64,000 bases of DNA from a beta proteobacterium MWH-UniP1 (GCA_036362785.1 CP143625.1:153401-217400); one strand, 5' to 3'. Positions 50,810 to 60,798 are shown, counted from the first letter of the stretch. Notes: generated by a model from the sequence alone, not told the origin. Numbers and translations: made by a program.

Positions 50810-51476
50810 AACCCCTTCGGGGTCAGCCATAACCAACCAATCAAAGCCTGACTCGCCGAGTGTCGATCAGTCCAGCAGTCATCAGGCGGTTCCTGTCCAA
50901 ACCGTCGCGTCATCAAGAACTGCGATTTCTTACTCAGACTTGGTTCGCATTTCTTTGTTTGCATCGCTCATCGCTGTGCTGGGATTAATCCCTAAATTTG
51001 ATCTTCCCTTTACTGCCGGTGTGCCCATTACTGCACAGACGCTCGGCGTGATGTTGGCCGGCTTGGTGTTGGGCGGGCGAAACGGCGCCTTGGCCGTATT
51101 GTTGTTTTTATTCCTGGTCGCACTTGGTGCGCCAGTGCTCTCTGGTGGGCGTGGGGGCCTGGGCGTGTTCTTCGGGCCCACGATCGGGTTCTTATTGGGA
51201 TGGGTTGCGGGCGCCTTGGTCTGTGGCGTGGCCTATCGGATTCTCAAAGAGTGGATGCCAACCAAAATCTTTCTTTCAGCGCTACTGGCCTGTCTGATCG
51301 GGGGCGTCTTCACCATCTATGCCTTTGGCATTCCGGGCTTAAGCGTTGTGGCGAAGATGGAAGCTTCGAAAGCTGCCCTTGCAACACTGGCGTTTCTTCC
51401 CGGGGACATCCTGAAGTCCGTGATCGCGGCCTGGTTGGTGACCAAGCTATCGCCAGTCGTTGTGTCCAAGATTTGA
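50787..51476 (+). CDS. bioY: Biotin transporter substrate component BioY
   Basis: BioY-type S component. The core of about 180 residues starts at YSDLVRISLFASLIAVLGLI and includes the diagnostic LPFTAGVPITAQTLGVMLAG, LGAPVLSGGRGGLGVFFGPT and PGDILKSVIAAWLV. No ATG or GTG is present in frame upstream of the core; TTG 50787 or TTG 50775, inside the bioN 3' end, are the candidates, giving a 50-60-residue Ser/Gln/Pro-rich N-terminus not usual for the family. The start is therefore uncertain. Confidence 0.88.
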   Translation: MPPEKSAETPSGSAITNQSKPDSPSVDQSSSHQAVPVQTVASSRTAISYSDLVRISLFASLIAVLGLIPKFDLPFTAGVPITAQTLGVMLAGLVLGGRNGALAVLLFLFLVALGAPVLSGGRGGLGVFFGPTIGFLLGWVAGALVCGVAYRILKEWMPTKIFLSALLACLIGGVFTIYAFGIPGLSVVAKMEASKAALATLAFLPGDILKSVIAAWLVTKLSPVVVSKI

Positions 51477-51521
51477 GTTGATTCCCAGGTCCCTGAAGCC
51501 GCAAAAGTTACGGGGATCGTA

Positions 51522-51568
51522 TTTTTGATAGATTGATCTATCATTTTTGATAGATTAAACTATCAAAA
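51522..51568. promoter_or_regulatory. Repeated TTTTTGATAGATT operator before the DUF4143 ATPase
   Basis: TTTTTGATAGATT repeats at 51522 and 51544. Each forms an inverted repeat: TGATAGAT-TG-ATCTATCA (51526-51543) and TTTTGATAG-ATTAAA-CTATCAAAA (51545-51568). The second ends in the start codon, so binding would block translation initiation or transcription of the ATPase gene. Confidence 0.65.
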
Positions 51569-52719
51569 TGCAAAAACCTTACCAGCGCGCCTTTGTAAGC
51601 CGGCTTGCCCAGCGCCTAGCCGCGCCCGAGCCCCTGATCCAGGTGCTAATCGGCCCACGCCAGGTGGGCAAGACCACGGGTCTGCGCCAGTTATTGGGGG
51701 ACTGGTCCGGCCCGGCGCACTACGCCAATGCCGACGATCTTCTGTCGACTGATCGAACCTGGTTACTTGAGCAATGGCAACGAGCCCGCGCACTGGGCCA
51801 GGGCACTCTGTTGGTGGTTGATGAGATTCAAAAAGTCTTCAATTGGCCAGAGACGATCAAATCGCTTTGGGATGCAAATCCATATTGCCTTCGCGTTGTT
51901 TTGCTTGGGTCGAGTGCTCTACAGCTACAAAGCGGGCTATCGGAAAGTCTCGCTGGTCGTTTTGAGCAAATTCGCGTGCATCACTGGGACTTTACCGAGC
52001 TGCATGAGGCGTTCGGTTATGACTTGGATCGCTATCTTCGTTATGGCGGATATCCGGGTGCCGTGCAGTTTGAGCAAGATTTTGATCGTTGGTACACCTA
52101 TTTAAAAGAATCAATCATTGAAGCGGTCATTGGCAAAGATATTCTTCAAGCAAAACGGGTTGCAAATCAGGCGCTATTTCGTCAGGCGTTTGAGCTCTTG
52201 TGTCATTACCCAGCGCAAGAAATTAGCTACACCAAGCTTTTGGGGCAGCTTCAGGACCGCGGCAACGTTACCTTAGTCAAAAATTACATTGAACTGTACG
52301 AAGGCGCTTTTATGGTTCGTACCATTCAAAAGTACTCCGAAAAACCTTGGATCTCAAAATCTTCTAGCCCGAAGATTTTGCCGGCGTGCCCAGCCCTTGT
52401 TGCCTTGGTCGCAAGGCATGCATCCATGGATGACCCGGATTGGCGGGGTCGCGTATTTGAGTTGGCAGTGGGTTTGGTGCTTGCACAACAGCAGGGAGAA
52501 CTTTTTTACTGGCGCGAGAAAAACCTGGAAGTGGATTTTATTTATCGCTCTCGCGAAGCGCTTTACGCAATTGAAGTAAAGTCTGGCCGAAAGCAGTCTG
52601 AAAAGGGTCTTCAGGCGTTTTGTGATCGGGTGAAGAAGGCCAAACCGATTGTCATCACACAAGACACTTTTCCTGTTTTTTCTAGAGATCCGCAACGGTT
52701 CTTTAGCGCAGTCGCTTAA
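51568..52719 (+). CDS. AAA ATPase with C-terminal DUF4143 nuclease-like domain
   Basis: 383 residues. Walker A is GPRQVGKTTGLRQ (about 29-41), Walker B LLVVDEIQ (about 92-99), and sensor 1 VVLLGSSALQL. The C-terminal DUF4143 domain ends with VDFIYR and AIEVKSGRKQ, the E-x-K pattern of PD-(D/E)xK nucleases. Family members are common accessory genes, sometimes in plasmid or phage-defence settings; the function is unknown. It interrupts the bioMNY to ligase/thiolase run, has its own operator, and appears inserted there. Confidence 0.88.
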   Translation: MQKPYQRAFVSRLAQRLAAPEPLIQVLIGPRQVGKTTGLRQLLGDWSGPAHYANADDLLSTDRTWLLEQWQRARALGQGTLLVVDEIQKVFNWPETIKSLWDANPYCLRVVLLGSSALQLQSGLSESLAGRFEQIRVHHWDFTELHEAFGYDLDRYLRYGGYPGAVQFEQDFDRWYTYLKESIIEAVIGKDILQAKRVANQALFRQAFELLCHYPAQEISYTKLLGQLQDRGNVTLVKNYIELYEGAFMVRTIQKYSEKPWISKSSSPKILPACPALVALVARHASMDDPDWRGRVFELAVGLVLAQQQGELFYWREKNLEVDFIYRSREALYAIEVKSGRKQSEKGLQAFCDRVKKAKPIVITQDTFPVFSRDPQRFFSAVA

Positions 52720-52739
52720 CTTTTCTCTGATTTTTACTC

Positions 52740-54083
52740 TTGCAAAACCCAATCACCACCCGAATCGAACACTGGGCGAGTACCACGCCTGACAAGACCG
52801 CACTGATTCTGGGTGAGCGGGTTTGGACATATTCAGAACTTTGGGAGACGGTCGAGGGGTCAGACACCTTGTCTGCGGTATCTGCGGTATCTGCGGTGTC
52901 TGACACCGTATCTGCCACCTTACCGGCGTTAACGATTGATCCAGAGGCATCCGCTTTCGATCAAGTTATCAAAGCGCTCGCAAAACTCCATGGCGGCCAG
53001 CCAATCATTGGCGCTACATCTGGCTCAACGGGTGCGGCGAAGCGTTACCAGCGATCGCAGGTATCGTGGTGCGCCAGCTTTGCATCCGACCAAAAAGAAT
53101 TTGGTATTACGCCATCCGATGTCATCGTGGCCCCGGGCAATCTCACCCACTCCCTGTTTTCTTACGCAGTCATTCATGGTCTGTATGTTGGCTCAACGGT
53201 AGTGGTTAGTGAGTCCTTTCGGCCGGATCGAGTGCTTCAGCAAATCAAAACGCATCAGGCGACCGTGCTTTATGGCGTGCCAACGCAACTCAAAATGTTG
53301 GCCATGGTGGGCGCCGATCAAAAGTGCTCATCTGTTCGTTTGGTACTGTCATCCGGTGCGCGGTGGTTCTCGGAAATTACGTCCTCACTGCAGTCGCTAT
53401 TCCCGAAGGCTGTGATTGCAGAGTTTTACGGGGCCTCTGAGTTAAGTTATGTCAGCCTTGCCAAGCACGGTGTGGATACAGATTTACCAGCGGGGTCGGT
53501 TGGCCGTGCTTTTGATGGCGTGAAGATCAAGATCGAGCCATCTGCTACTGGCCGCATCTGGATCAACTCCGATGGATTGTTCGAAGGTTATCTCTCTCCG
53601 CCCCCCGCAGACTTTTCAGAAAAAACAGATGAAGCTGGCAGGCGCTGGATGTCAGTGGGTGACGTGGGATATCTGGATGCCAAAGGTTATTTGTTTCTGG
53701 TCGGCCGCGAGAGCCGCAAGATTGTGGTCAGCGGAAAGAATCTCCATCCCGAAGAAGTTGAGCAGGCACTGCTAGCCCAATCAGCGATTATCCAGGCAGC
53801 GGTATTGGGGGTAAATGACGACATGCGTGGCGAGCGGTTGCTCGCCGTGGTGCAACTGAAACCAAATAGCACCATCACGCGTGCAGAGTTGATCGCGGGG
53901 ATCAAGCCCTTACTGGAAGACTATAAAATTCCGCGCGATTATTTTGTGTTGGCGGATTGGCCAGTAACGGCATCGGGTAAGACAGATTTCGGTGCGATTA
54001 AAGCCGCGCACACCAGTGGTCAGACTCGGCCGCTCGCTGTATCGACAACTCCCACAAAACAACGCGCAGCTAACACCATTTAA
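52740..54083 (+). CDS. AMP-binding (acyl-CoA ligase-like) protein
   Basis: 447-residue adenylate-forming enzyme, short for the family, lacking part of the usual N-terminus. Motifs: the phosphate loop ATSGSTGAAKRY, VIAEFYGASELSYVS (A5), GDVGYLDAKGYLFLVGRESR (A7/A8) and the C-terminal lysine in VTASGKTDF. The TTG 52740 start is the only one close to the upstream gene. It and the thiolase downstream recall YhfT and YhfS, which accompany BioY (YhfU) in Bacillus subtilis; so it may activate a biotin- or pimelate-related acyl group. Substrate not readable. Confidence 0.85.
   Translation: MQNPITTRIEHWASTTPDKTALILGERVWTYSELWETVEGSDTLSAVSAVSAVSDTVSATLPALTIDPEASAFDQVIKALAKLHGGQPIIGATSGSTGAAKRYQRSQVSWCASFASDQKEFGITPSDVIVAPGNLTHSLFSYAVIHGLYVGSTVVVSESFRPDRVLQQIKTHQATVLYGVPTQLKMLAMVGADQKCSSVRLVLSSGARWFSEITSSLQSLFPKAVIAEFYGASELSYVSLAKHGVDTDLPAGSVGRAFDGVKIKIEPSATGRIWINSDGLFEGYLSPPPADFSEKTDEAGRRWMSVGDVGYLDAKGYLFLVGRESRKIVVSGKNLHPEEVEQALLAQSAIIQAAVLGVNDDMRGERLLAVVQLKPNSTITRAELIAGIKPLLEDYKIPRDYFVLADWPVTASGKTDFGAIKAAHTSGQTRPLAVSTTPTKQRAANTI
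52857..52909. repeat. GTCAGACAC / GGTGTC-GACACC palindromic repeat within the ligase gene
   Basis: GGTGTC-T-GACACC at 52895-52907 has the same core as the intergenic repeats at 12575-12609, and GGTCAGACACC at 52858-52868 is a related half. Between them the 9-mer TATCTGCGG is tandem, translating to Ala-Val-Ser repeats. It sits in the N-terminal quarter of the coding frame and keeps it open. Confidence 0.65.
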
Positions 54084-54092
54084 ACTGCGCCC

Positions 54093-55211
54093 ATGACTGC
54101 CTATATCGTTGCGTGTGCCCGAACTGTGATTGCGCCCAAAGGGGGCCTGCACCGCGACACGCCATTGCATGATTTAGCCAAACCCGCCTTGCGATACGCA
54201 TGGCAGGCGCTGCAACACTCCAAACTAGCGGTAAAAACAGCAGCGCCCGACATGGTCATCATGGGCAATGCTTTGGCAGCGGGGGGTAATCCCGCGCGCG
54301 TGGCCACCCTTGCTGCCTTTGATGCAGCGGTACCCGCAATGACTTTAGATTCCCAGTGTTGTAGCGGCATGGATGCCATCGCTCAGGCTGCGGCATTGAT
54401 GTCACTGGGGGGTGCGCAAGCGATATTGGCGGGTGGTCTAGAGAGCCACAGTCAAGCTCCGCTGCGCAGTCGAAAAACACGGGCTGGCTATCAGCCCTAT
54501 CGGCAGGCACAGTTCACGCCATGGGAAGACCGCGACCCTAATGTCTTAGATGCTGCCCGGACCTTTGCGCAGGCCCATGAAATCACACGCGAAGCGCAAG
54601 AGCGATATGCCATTGAAAGCCATGCGAAGTTATTGCGGCATGCGGCTATAAAAGACCCGTATACGCGTGAGCTCTCGCTAGCGATCTGTCAGCGTATGCC
54701 CGCCCTAGTCTCCGGTGGATCTACCGCCTTCGCCATCACCGCCGCAACGGTGGCGCCGGAGGCCGACGGTGCAGCAGCGCTATTGATCGTTAATCAAACA
54801 CTCGCCAAACAGTTTCCAATTGCTTTAGAAGTCGTTGCGCATGCACAGGCGGGTTGCGACCCGATTAGTCCAGCATTGGGTGGTGTTGTCGCCGCAGAAA
54901 AGCTCTTGGAAAGCATTGCTCCGGCCACACGTAAAAAAATCAGAGTCATTGAAATGATGGAGTCCTTTGCGGCGCAAGCAATTCATAACCGGCGTTGGCT
55001 CACTCAACGCTATGGTTTTAATGACCAGATCATTAACCGCCATGGTGGACTATTGGCGATTGGCCACCCCATTGGCGCATCGGGTGCGGTCTTGGTGGGC
55101 AATCTGTTGATGCGGTTGGCGAGCTGCCCTGTTGGCACTTATGGCATGGCCTGTATCCCCGCGGCAGGTGGGCTGGGCTCGGCAATCCTGGTCAAGCGTG
55201 TCGGGCATTAA
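54093..55211 (+). CDS. Thiolase (acetyl-CoA acyltransferase-like)
   Basis: 372-residue thiolase. Active-site cysteine is in DSQCCSGMDAI (about residue 89), the His in LLAIGHPIGASGA and the second Cys in ACIPAAGGLGSA; NEAF is replaced by MESF. These cover the thiolysis/Claisen chemistry on acyl-CoA. Ten bp downstream of the ligase gene. With bioMNY it matches the BioY-ligase-thiolase neighbourhood of B. subtilis yhfUTS. Confidence 0.9.
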   Translation: MTAYIVACARTVIAPKGGLHRDTPLHDLAKPALRYAWQALQHSKLAVKTAAPDMVIMGNALAAGGNPARVATLAAFDAAVPAMTLDSQCCSGMDAIAQAAALMSLGGAQAILAGGLESHSQAPLRSRKTRAGYQPYRQAQFTPWEDRDPNVLDAARTFAQAHEITREAQERYAIESHAKLLRHAAIKDPYTRELSLAICQRMPALVSGGSTAFAITAATVAPEADGAAALLIVNQTLAKQFPIALEVVAHAQAGCDPISPALGGVVAAEKLLESIAPATRKKIRVIEMMESFAAQAIHNRRWLTQRYGFNDQIINRHGGLLAIGHPIGASGAVLVGNLLMRLASCPVGTYGMACIPAAGGLGSAILVKRVGH

Positions 55212-55233
55212 AGCGGCACAATTTAGCTCAATC

Positions 55234-56418
55234 ATGTACCGACTCTCTGATTTTGATTTTGATTTGCCACCTGAGCTTATTGCCCAGCACCCCGCGGGGG
55301 AGCGCTCGGGCAGTCGACTTTTGGTGGTCAATCCAGGTACCGCCGATCAAAGCGCGATTAAATTAAGCGCGGCTGACCCGAGTACACACCACCCCAAGTT
55401 CGAAGACCGTCAATTCAAAGACCTGATCGACTTAGTGAACCCAGGCGATGTCTTGGTCTTTAACAACTCCAAAGTCATTCCCGCCCGACTGCATGGCACC
55501 AAAGAAACGGGTGGGGCAGTCGAGATCTTGGTGGAGCGGATTGTCTCGACCCATGAAGCGATGGTCCTGCTGCGGGTGAGTAAAAAACCCGCACCAGGTT
55601 CAATCATTAAGCTAACCACGGCCCGCGCGAACTTAAGAAGCAACCCGATTACTGATACGCCAAGCGATGCGAGCGCATGCGCGGCTGCTGATGCAACGGC
55701 CCCAATCAACACCCCCACCATCACCGTGCTGGGCCGCGACCCCGATCACGATGACCGTTTTCGTCTGGCCTTCGACCAGCCGGTATTGGATGTGCTCTAT
55801 GCCCATGGCGAGATTCCGCTACCCCCTTATATCGAACACAAGCCCAATCAAGACGATGTCACCCGTTATCAGACCGTCTATGCCGCCACACCTGGTTCGG
55901 TCGCAGCGCCAACAGCGGGGCTTCACTTTGATGAGTCGGTATTACAGGCACTGGATAAAAAAGGCGTGAAGCGGGCCTTTGTCACGCTGCATGTGGGTAC
56001 TGGAACTTTTGCGCCGGTGCGCAGCGAAAACCTAGAAGAGCACCGCATGCACTCTGAGTGGTGCGAAATTTCAGAAGAAACCGCCAACACTATCGCCAAC
56101 GCAAGAAGAGCGGGTACCCGCGTCATTGCCGTGGGCACTACCAGCCTGCGCACGCTTGAATCAGCCGCGATTCCCGGTGGCCTTGTGAAGACAGGCGCCT
56201 GGGACACCGATATCTTTATTCGCCCGGGCTATCAGTTCCAGGTGGTGGACTGCCTAGTGACCAACTTTCACCTGCCCAAATCCACGCTCTTGATGTTGGT
56301 GGCCGCCTTTGTGGGCTATGACACCATGCGGGCCGCATACCAACACGCCATTGATCAGCGTTACCGGTTTTTCAGTTATGGTGACGCCATGTTTTGCACA
56401 CGACCCCATGAAATTTGA
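55234..56418 (+). CDS. queA: S-adenosylmethionine:tRNA ribosyltransferase-isomerase QueA
   Basis: 394 residues from ATG 55234 ([20 protein letters not shown]); upstream codons belong to the thiolase region. It makes epoxyqueuosine from preQ1-tRNA. The [19 protein letters not shown] core ([20 protein letters not shown]) and [20 protein letters not shown] are typical. An insert of about 20 residues ([19 protein letters not shown]) extends the middle. Overlaps tgt by 11 bp. Confidence 0.95.
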   Translation: MYRLSDFDFDLPPELIAQHPAGERSGSRLLVVNPGTADQSAIKLSAADPSTHHPKFEDRQFKDLIDLVNPGDVLVFNNSKVIPARLHGTKETGGAVEILVERIVSTHEAMVLLRVSKKPAPGSIIKLTTARANLRSNPITDTPSDASACAAADATAPINTPTITVLGRDPDHDDRFRLAFDQPVLDVLYAHGEIPLPPYIEHKPNQDDVTRYQTVYAATPGSVAAPTAGLHFDESVLQALDKKGVKRAFVTLHVGTGTFAPVRSENLEEHRMHSEWCEISEETANTIANARRAGTRVIAVGTTSLRTLESAAIPGGLVKTGAWDTDIFIRPGYQFQVVDCLVTNFHLPKSTLLMLVAAFVGYDTMRAAYQHAIDQRYRFFSYGDAMFCTRPHEI

Positions 56419-57544
56419 TCTGATCACTACGGATGGCCGCGCACGCCGCGGCCGGCTCACGCTGAACCATGGCGTGGTTGAGACACCCATCTTTATGCCG
56501 GTGGGCACTTATGGGTCGGTCAAGGCCATGTCGCCGAGTGATTTAGAGGCAATTCGTGCGCAGATCGTACTGGGCAATACCTTTCACCTGTGGCTGCGGC
56601 CTGGGTTAGATGTCATGGCCAAGCATGGCGGCCTGCACGAGTTCATGAATTGGTCCAAGCCTATTCTTACGGACTCGGGCGGCTTTCAGGTCTGGAGCCT
56701 GGGCGAGCTTCGTAAGATTTCAGAAGAGGGTGTGGCCTTTCAGTCACCGGTCAACGGCGACAAACTCTTTCTCACACCAGAAGAATCCATGCGAATTCAG
56801 CGGGTGCTGAACTCCGACATCGTCATGATCTTTGATGAGTGCACGCCTTATCCGGCGACACGGGATCAGACGGCTGACTCCATGCGCTTATCGCTTCGTT
56901 GGGCCAAACGATCCAAAGCCGAGTTTGAGCAGCTGGCCAACCCCAATGCGCTCTTTGGCATCGTTCAGGGCGGCATGATGGAAGACCTGCGGCAAGAGTC
57001 CGCCCAGGCCTTAATTGAGATGGACTTTCATGGCTATGCCATTGGGGGCCTGTCGGTGGGCGAGCCCAAGGAAGACATGCAGCGGGTGCTGGCCCATACC
57101 GCCCCCCAGCTGCCGGACCACAAACCCCGGTACTTGATGGGGGTGGGCACCCCAGAAGACCTGGTCGAGGGCGTCTCCCAGGGCATTGATATGTTTGACT
57201 GTGTCATGCCCACGCGCAACGCCCGCAATGGCTGGATCTTCACCCGATATGGGGACATCAAAATCCGCAATTCCCGCTATCGGGACGACATGGCCCCGTT
57301 GGATGCCACCTGCGGCTGCCCGGTCTGTGCCCCCCATCTGCATGGGGATAAGCGGCCTGCCTTTACCCGAAGCTATCTTTATCACTTGCAAAAAGTCCAA
57401 GAAATTCTGGGGGCCCACCTGGCCACCGTCCATAACCTGTACTTCTATCTGGACCTAATGCGCCAGATGCGCGAGGCCATCGGAAGCGGAACGTTTGCGG
57501 ACTGGCGGCGCCAATTCCATCAGGACCGCGCCCGTGGCGTCTAG
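56408..57544 (+). CDS. tgt: tRNA-guanine transglycosylase
   Basis: 378 residues from ATG 56408; inserts preQ1 into tRNAs with GUN anticodons, feeding QueA. The nucleophile/acid aspartates are in [13 protein letters not shown] and the C-terminal zinc site in CGCPVC (plus later H). [16 protein letters not shown] [20 protein letters not shown] is canonical. It follows queA and precedes yajC, the normal queA-tgt-yajC-secDF order. Confidence 0.97.
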   Translation: MKFDLITTDGRARRGRLTLNHGVVETPIFMPVGTYGSVKAMSPSDLEAIRAQIVLGNTFHLWLRPGLDVMAKHGGLHEFMNWSKPILTDSGGFQVWSLGELRKISEEGVAFQSPVNGDKLFLTPEESMRIQRVLNSDIVMIFDECTPYPATRDQTADSMRLSLRWAKRSKAEFEQLANPNALFGIVQGGMMEDLRQESAQALIEMDFHGYAIGGLSVGEPKEDMQRVLAHTAPQLPDHKPRYLMGVGTPEDLVEGVSQGIDMFDCVMPTRNARNGWIFTRYGDIKIRNSRYRDDMAPLDATCGCPVCAPHLHGDKRPAFTRSYLYHLQKVQEILGAHLATVHNLYFYLDLMRQMREAIGSGTFADWRRQFHQDRARGV

Positions 57545-57600
57545 GCCACCCCGTTATACTTAGGCGCCTGCATTTTTAACGAATTTCAAGGAGTCTTTCC

Positions 57601-57927
57601 GTGTTGATTAGTCCTGCATACGCCCAAGCAGCTGGCACCCCCGAGTCTTCGCTGATGAGCTTTTTGCCGCTCATCCTGATGTTTGTGGTGCTTTACTTTT
57701 TGATGATTCGCCCCCAGATGAAACGGGCCAAAGAGCACAAGGCCATGATCTCTGCTCTAAACAAAGGTGATGAAGTCGTGACCGCCGGCGGTGTGGTGGG
57801 CAAGATCACGGAAGTCTCCGATGCTTATGTCACGGTGGATATCGGCAGCGATGCGCCCGTCACCATCCATGTCCAAAAGCAGGCTGTGCAGACCCTGCTG
57901 CCCAAGGGCACGATCAAAGGTATTTAA
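57601..57927 (+). CDS. yajC: Sec translocon accessory protein YajC
   Basis: 108-residue single-pass inner-membrane protein of the SecDF-YajC complex. GTG 57601 after AAGGAG. Transmembrane helix LPLILMFVVLYFLMIRPQMK is diagnostic, followed by a beta-rich cytosolic domain (MISALNKGDEVVTAGGVVGK). Confidence 0.96.
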   Translation: MLISPAYAQAAGTPESSLMSFLPLILMFVVLYFLMIRPQMKRAKEHKAMISALNKGDEVVTAGGVVGKITEVSDAYVTVDIGSDAPVTIHVQKQAVQTLLPKGTIKGI

Positions 57928-57935
57928 AAAAAGCA

Positions 57936-59774
57936 ATGAATAAGCTTCCGATCTGGCGCGGCATAGTGATGCTGCTGGCCTTAGCGTTTGGCCTGCTCTA
58001 CACGCTTCCCAATTTCTATGGCGAGGCGCCTGCTGTGCAGGTCTCCAGTGCCAAGGCCACTGTCAAGGTCGATCAGGAAATCGCCCAGCGCGTAGATCGC
58101 GCGCTGGAGATCGCGAGCATTCCGAACGATGGCGCATTGTTAGATGGCAACAGTGTTCGTGTGCGGTTCAAAGACACTGATACCCAGCTTAAAGCCAAAG
58201 ACACAATTGAAAAAGCATTAAACGCCGACCCCACCGACCCCCGGTATGTGGTAGCCCTCAACCTGATTTCGAGCTCACCAAACTGGCTAACCGCCATGCG
58301 CGCTCTGCCCATGTATCTGGGCCTGGATCTGCGCGGCGGTGTGCATTTCCTGCTGCAGGTGGATATGCCCGCTGCTTTAAGTAAGCGCATGGATGTGCTG
58401 ATGGCAGACGCACGCTCCGCACTGCGTGAAAAGAGTCTGCGTCATGCGGGTATCACTCGCACCGCCCAGGGCGTTGAGATCCGGTTCCGCGATGCGGACA
58501 CCCGTGAAAAGTCCCGCGGATTGTTGCTCACCCAAGTGTCCGATCTAAACTGGGCCGAAGTCACCCTTGGTGGTGAGCCCGCTTTAGTGGGCACCATGAA
58601 GCCCGAGACTGAAAAGCGTGTGCGGGACTATGCGGTCAAACAAAACATCACCACACTTGCCAATCGCGTGAACGAGCTTGGTGTGGCCGAGCCAGTGATT
58701 CAACAGCAGGGGCCTGAGCGGATTGTGGTGCAGCTGCCCGGTGTGCAAGACACCGCAAAAGCCAAAGACATTCTGGGCCGCACCGCCACTTTAGAAATTC
58801 GTATGGTTGAAGACAGCCTCGAGGCATTAAATGCCCTGGCCACTGGCCGCGCGCCTGCCGGCCTTGAGATGTACACCGAGCGTGGCGGCGGACCGATTCT
58901 TTTGAAAAAAGAAGTCGTGCTCACGGGCGAGAACTTAACGGATGCCCAGGCTGGCTTTGATTCCCAAAACCCTGGTGAGCCCGCTGTGCACCTAACGCTT
59001 GACGCGAAAGGCGCTCGGATCTTTCGCGAAGTCACCCGTGAAAATGTGGGCAAGCGGATGGCTATTCTGCTGGTTGAAAAAGGCAAGGGTGAAGTTGTTA
59101 CCGCGCCAGTGATTCGTGGCGAGATTCCCGGCGGCCGTGTGCAGATCTCGGGCCGTATGAGCACGGTCGAAGCAGCCGATACTGCGCTGCTCTTGCGCGC
59201 GGGCTCCTTAGCAGCGCCCATGGAAATTATTGAAGAGCGCACCATTGGCCCAAGCCTGGGTGCGGACAACATTCAGCGCGGCTTTAACTCCACGCTCTAT
59301 GGTTTCATCGTGGTGATGCTCTTCATGGTGGCCTATTACATGTTGTTTGGTGCGTTTTCAGCAGTCGCGCTCACTGTCAACGTGATGCTTCTGGTTGCGG
59401 TGCTGTCACTCTTGCAGGCCACCTTAACGCTTCCCGGTATCGCGGCTATCGCGCTCACGCTGGGTATGGCGGTGGATGCCAACGTGCTAATCAATGAACG
59501 GGTGCGGGAGGAGCTACGTACCGGTGCTAGCCCGCAGGCGGCCATTACTCAGGGCTATGAACGTGCCTGGGCCACCATTTTGGACTCCAATATCACCACG
59601 CTGATTGCGGGCGTTGCCCTGTTGGTCTTTGGCTCTGGCCCTGTCCGTGGTTTTGCGGTGGTCCATTGCCTGGGTATTTTGACGTCGATTTTCTCGGCGG
59701 TGTTTTTCTCGCGCGGCCTGGTGAACCTTTGGTACGGCGGCAGGAAAAAGTTGGCTGGCCTGTCGATCGGTTAA
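57936..59774 (+). CDS. secD: Protein translocase subunit SecD
   Basis: 612-residue RND-like subunit using proton motive force for late translocation. N-terminal helix (MLLALAFGLLYTLPNFYGEA), the GLDLRGGVHFLLQVDM motif, large P1 domain, and the TM block with FIVVMLFMVAYYMLFG, ALTLGMAVDANVLINERVRE. Starts 8 bp after yajC. Confidence 0.97.
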   Translation: MNKLPIWRGIVMLLALAFGLLYTLPNFYGEAPAVQVSSAKATVKVDQEIAQRVDRALEIASIPNDGALLDGNSVRVRFKDTDTQLKAKDTIEKALNADPTDPRYVVALNLISSSPNWLTAMRALPMYLGLDLRGGVHFLLQVDMPAALSKRMDVLMADARSALREKSLRHAGITRTAQGVEIRFRDADTREKSRGLLLTQVSDLNWAEVTLGGEPALVGTMKPETEKRVRDYAVKQNITTLANRVNELGVAEPVIQQQGPERIVVQLPGVQDTAKAKDILGRTATLEIRMVEDSLEALNALATGRAPAGLEMYTERGGGPILLKKEVVLTGENLTDAQAGFDSQNPGEPAVHLTLDAKGARIFREVTRENVGKRMAILLVEKGKGEVVTAPVIRGEIPGGRVQISGRMSTVEAADTALLLRAGSLAAPMEIIEERTIGPSLGADNIQRGFNSTLYGFIVVMLFMVAYYMLFGAFSAVALTVNVMLLVAVLSLLQATLTLPGIAAIALTLGMAVDANVLINERVREELRTGASPQAAITQGYERAWATILDSNITTLIAGVALLVFGSGPVRGFAVVHCLGILTSIFSAVFFSRGLVNLWYGGRKKLAGLSIG

Positions 59775-59787
59775 GGGGATAAGAAAA

Positions 59788-60759
59788 ATGGAATTTTTCC
59801 GAATCAAAAAAGATATTCCCTTCATGCGGCACGCCAAGGTGCTCAACATCATTTCGATGTTGACCTTTGTCGCGGCAGTCATCTTTATCGCTGTTCGTGG
59901 CCTGCATTTCTCGATTGAATTCACTGGCGGCACGGTCATGGAGGTCTCGTATCCCCAGGCTGCCCCTTTGACGCAAGTCCGCAAGGTCATTGAAGACCTG
60001 GGATACGCCGATGCGCAAGTTCAGAACTTTGGCACTTCTCGCGACTTGATGATTCGCTTGCCGCTGCGGGCCGGCCAGGCATCTGGTGGTGAAGCGGCTG
60101 CTGCAAAAGCCACAAACGCCCAGAGCGAAAAAGTGATGGCCGCACTCAAAGAGGCCACCCCAGGTGTGATGCTTCGCCGAGTGGAGTTTGTTGGTCCGCA
60201 GGTGGGGTCTGAGTTGGCAACCGATGGTGCCATGGCCCTGCTCTTTGTGATCGTGGGTATCATGATTTACCTGGCTATTCGTTTTGAGTGGAAGTTCGCG
60301 GTCGCAGCGATTGTGGCCAACCTGCACGACGTGGTCATCATCATTGGCTTTTTCGCGGCCTTTCAGTGGGAGTTTTCGCTCTCGGTGTTGGCGGCAATTC
60401 TTGCGGTGTTGGGCTATTCGGTGAACGAGTCGGTGGTGGTTGCCGACCGGATCCGCGAGAACTTCCGCAAGATGCGCAAGGCCTCGGTGCGTGAAGTCAT
60501 TGATAACGCGATTACCACCACCATGAGCCGTACCATCATCACCCATGCCACCACGGAAGCCATGGTCTTGGCCATGCTGATCTTCGGTGGCCCGGTGCTG
60601 TTTTACTTCGCCCTGGCACTCACCATCGGTATCGTGTTTGGCATCTACTCGTCGGTCTTTGTGATGGCGCCCATCACCATGTGGCTTGGCATTAAGCGCG
60701 AAGATCTGGTGAAGGCCGTTAAGAAAAAAGACGACGGGCCCGAGGTTTACACTCCGTAA
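59788..60759 (+). CDS. secF: Protein translocase subunit SecF
   Basis: 323-residue SecF partner of SecD with six helices. GLHFSIEFTGGTVMEV and VLGYSVNESVVVADRIREN, and the MSRTIITHATTEAMVLAML segment are diagnostic. Thirteen bp after secD; its stop is followed by a 12-bp-arm inverted repeat. Confidence 0.97.
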   Translation: MEFFRIKKDIPFMRHAKVLNIISMLTFVAAVIFIAVRGLHFSIEFTGGTVMEVSYPQAAPLTQVRKVIEDLGYADAQVQNFGTSRDLMIRLPLRAGQASGGEAAAAKATNAQSEKVMAALKEATPGVMLRRVEFVGPQVGSELATDGAMALLFVIVGIMIYLAIRFEWKFAVAAIVANLHDVVIIIGFFAAFQWEFSLSVLAAILAVLGYSVNESVVVADRIRENFRKMRKASVREVIDNAITTTMSRTIITHATTEAMVLAMLIFGGPVLFYFALALTIGIVFGIYSSVFVMAPITMWLGIKREDLVKAVKKKDDGPEVYTP

Positions 60760-60765
60760 TATCTA

Positions 60766-60798
60766 CCAAAACCGATATATTGACTTTATCGGTTTTGG
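60766..60798. repeat. Perfect 12-bp-arm inverted repeat after secF
   Basis: CCAAAACCGATA (60766-60777) and TATCGGTTTTGG (60787-60798), 9-nt loop, then AATATATTTT. It could be the secF terminator or an upstream HipB-binding site because the arms contain GATA/TATC. Confidence 0.7.
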
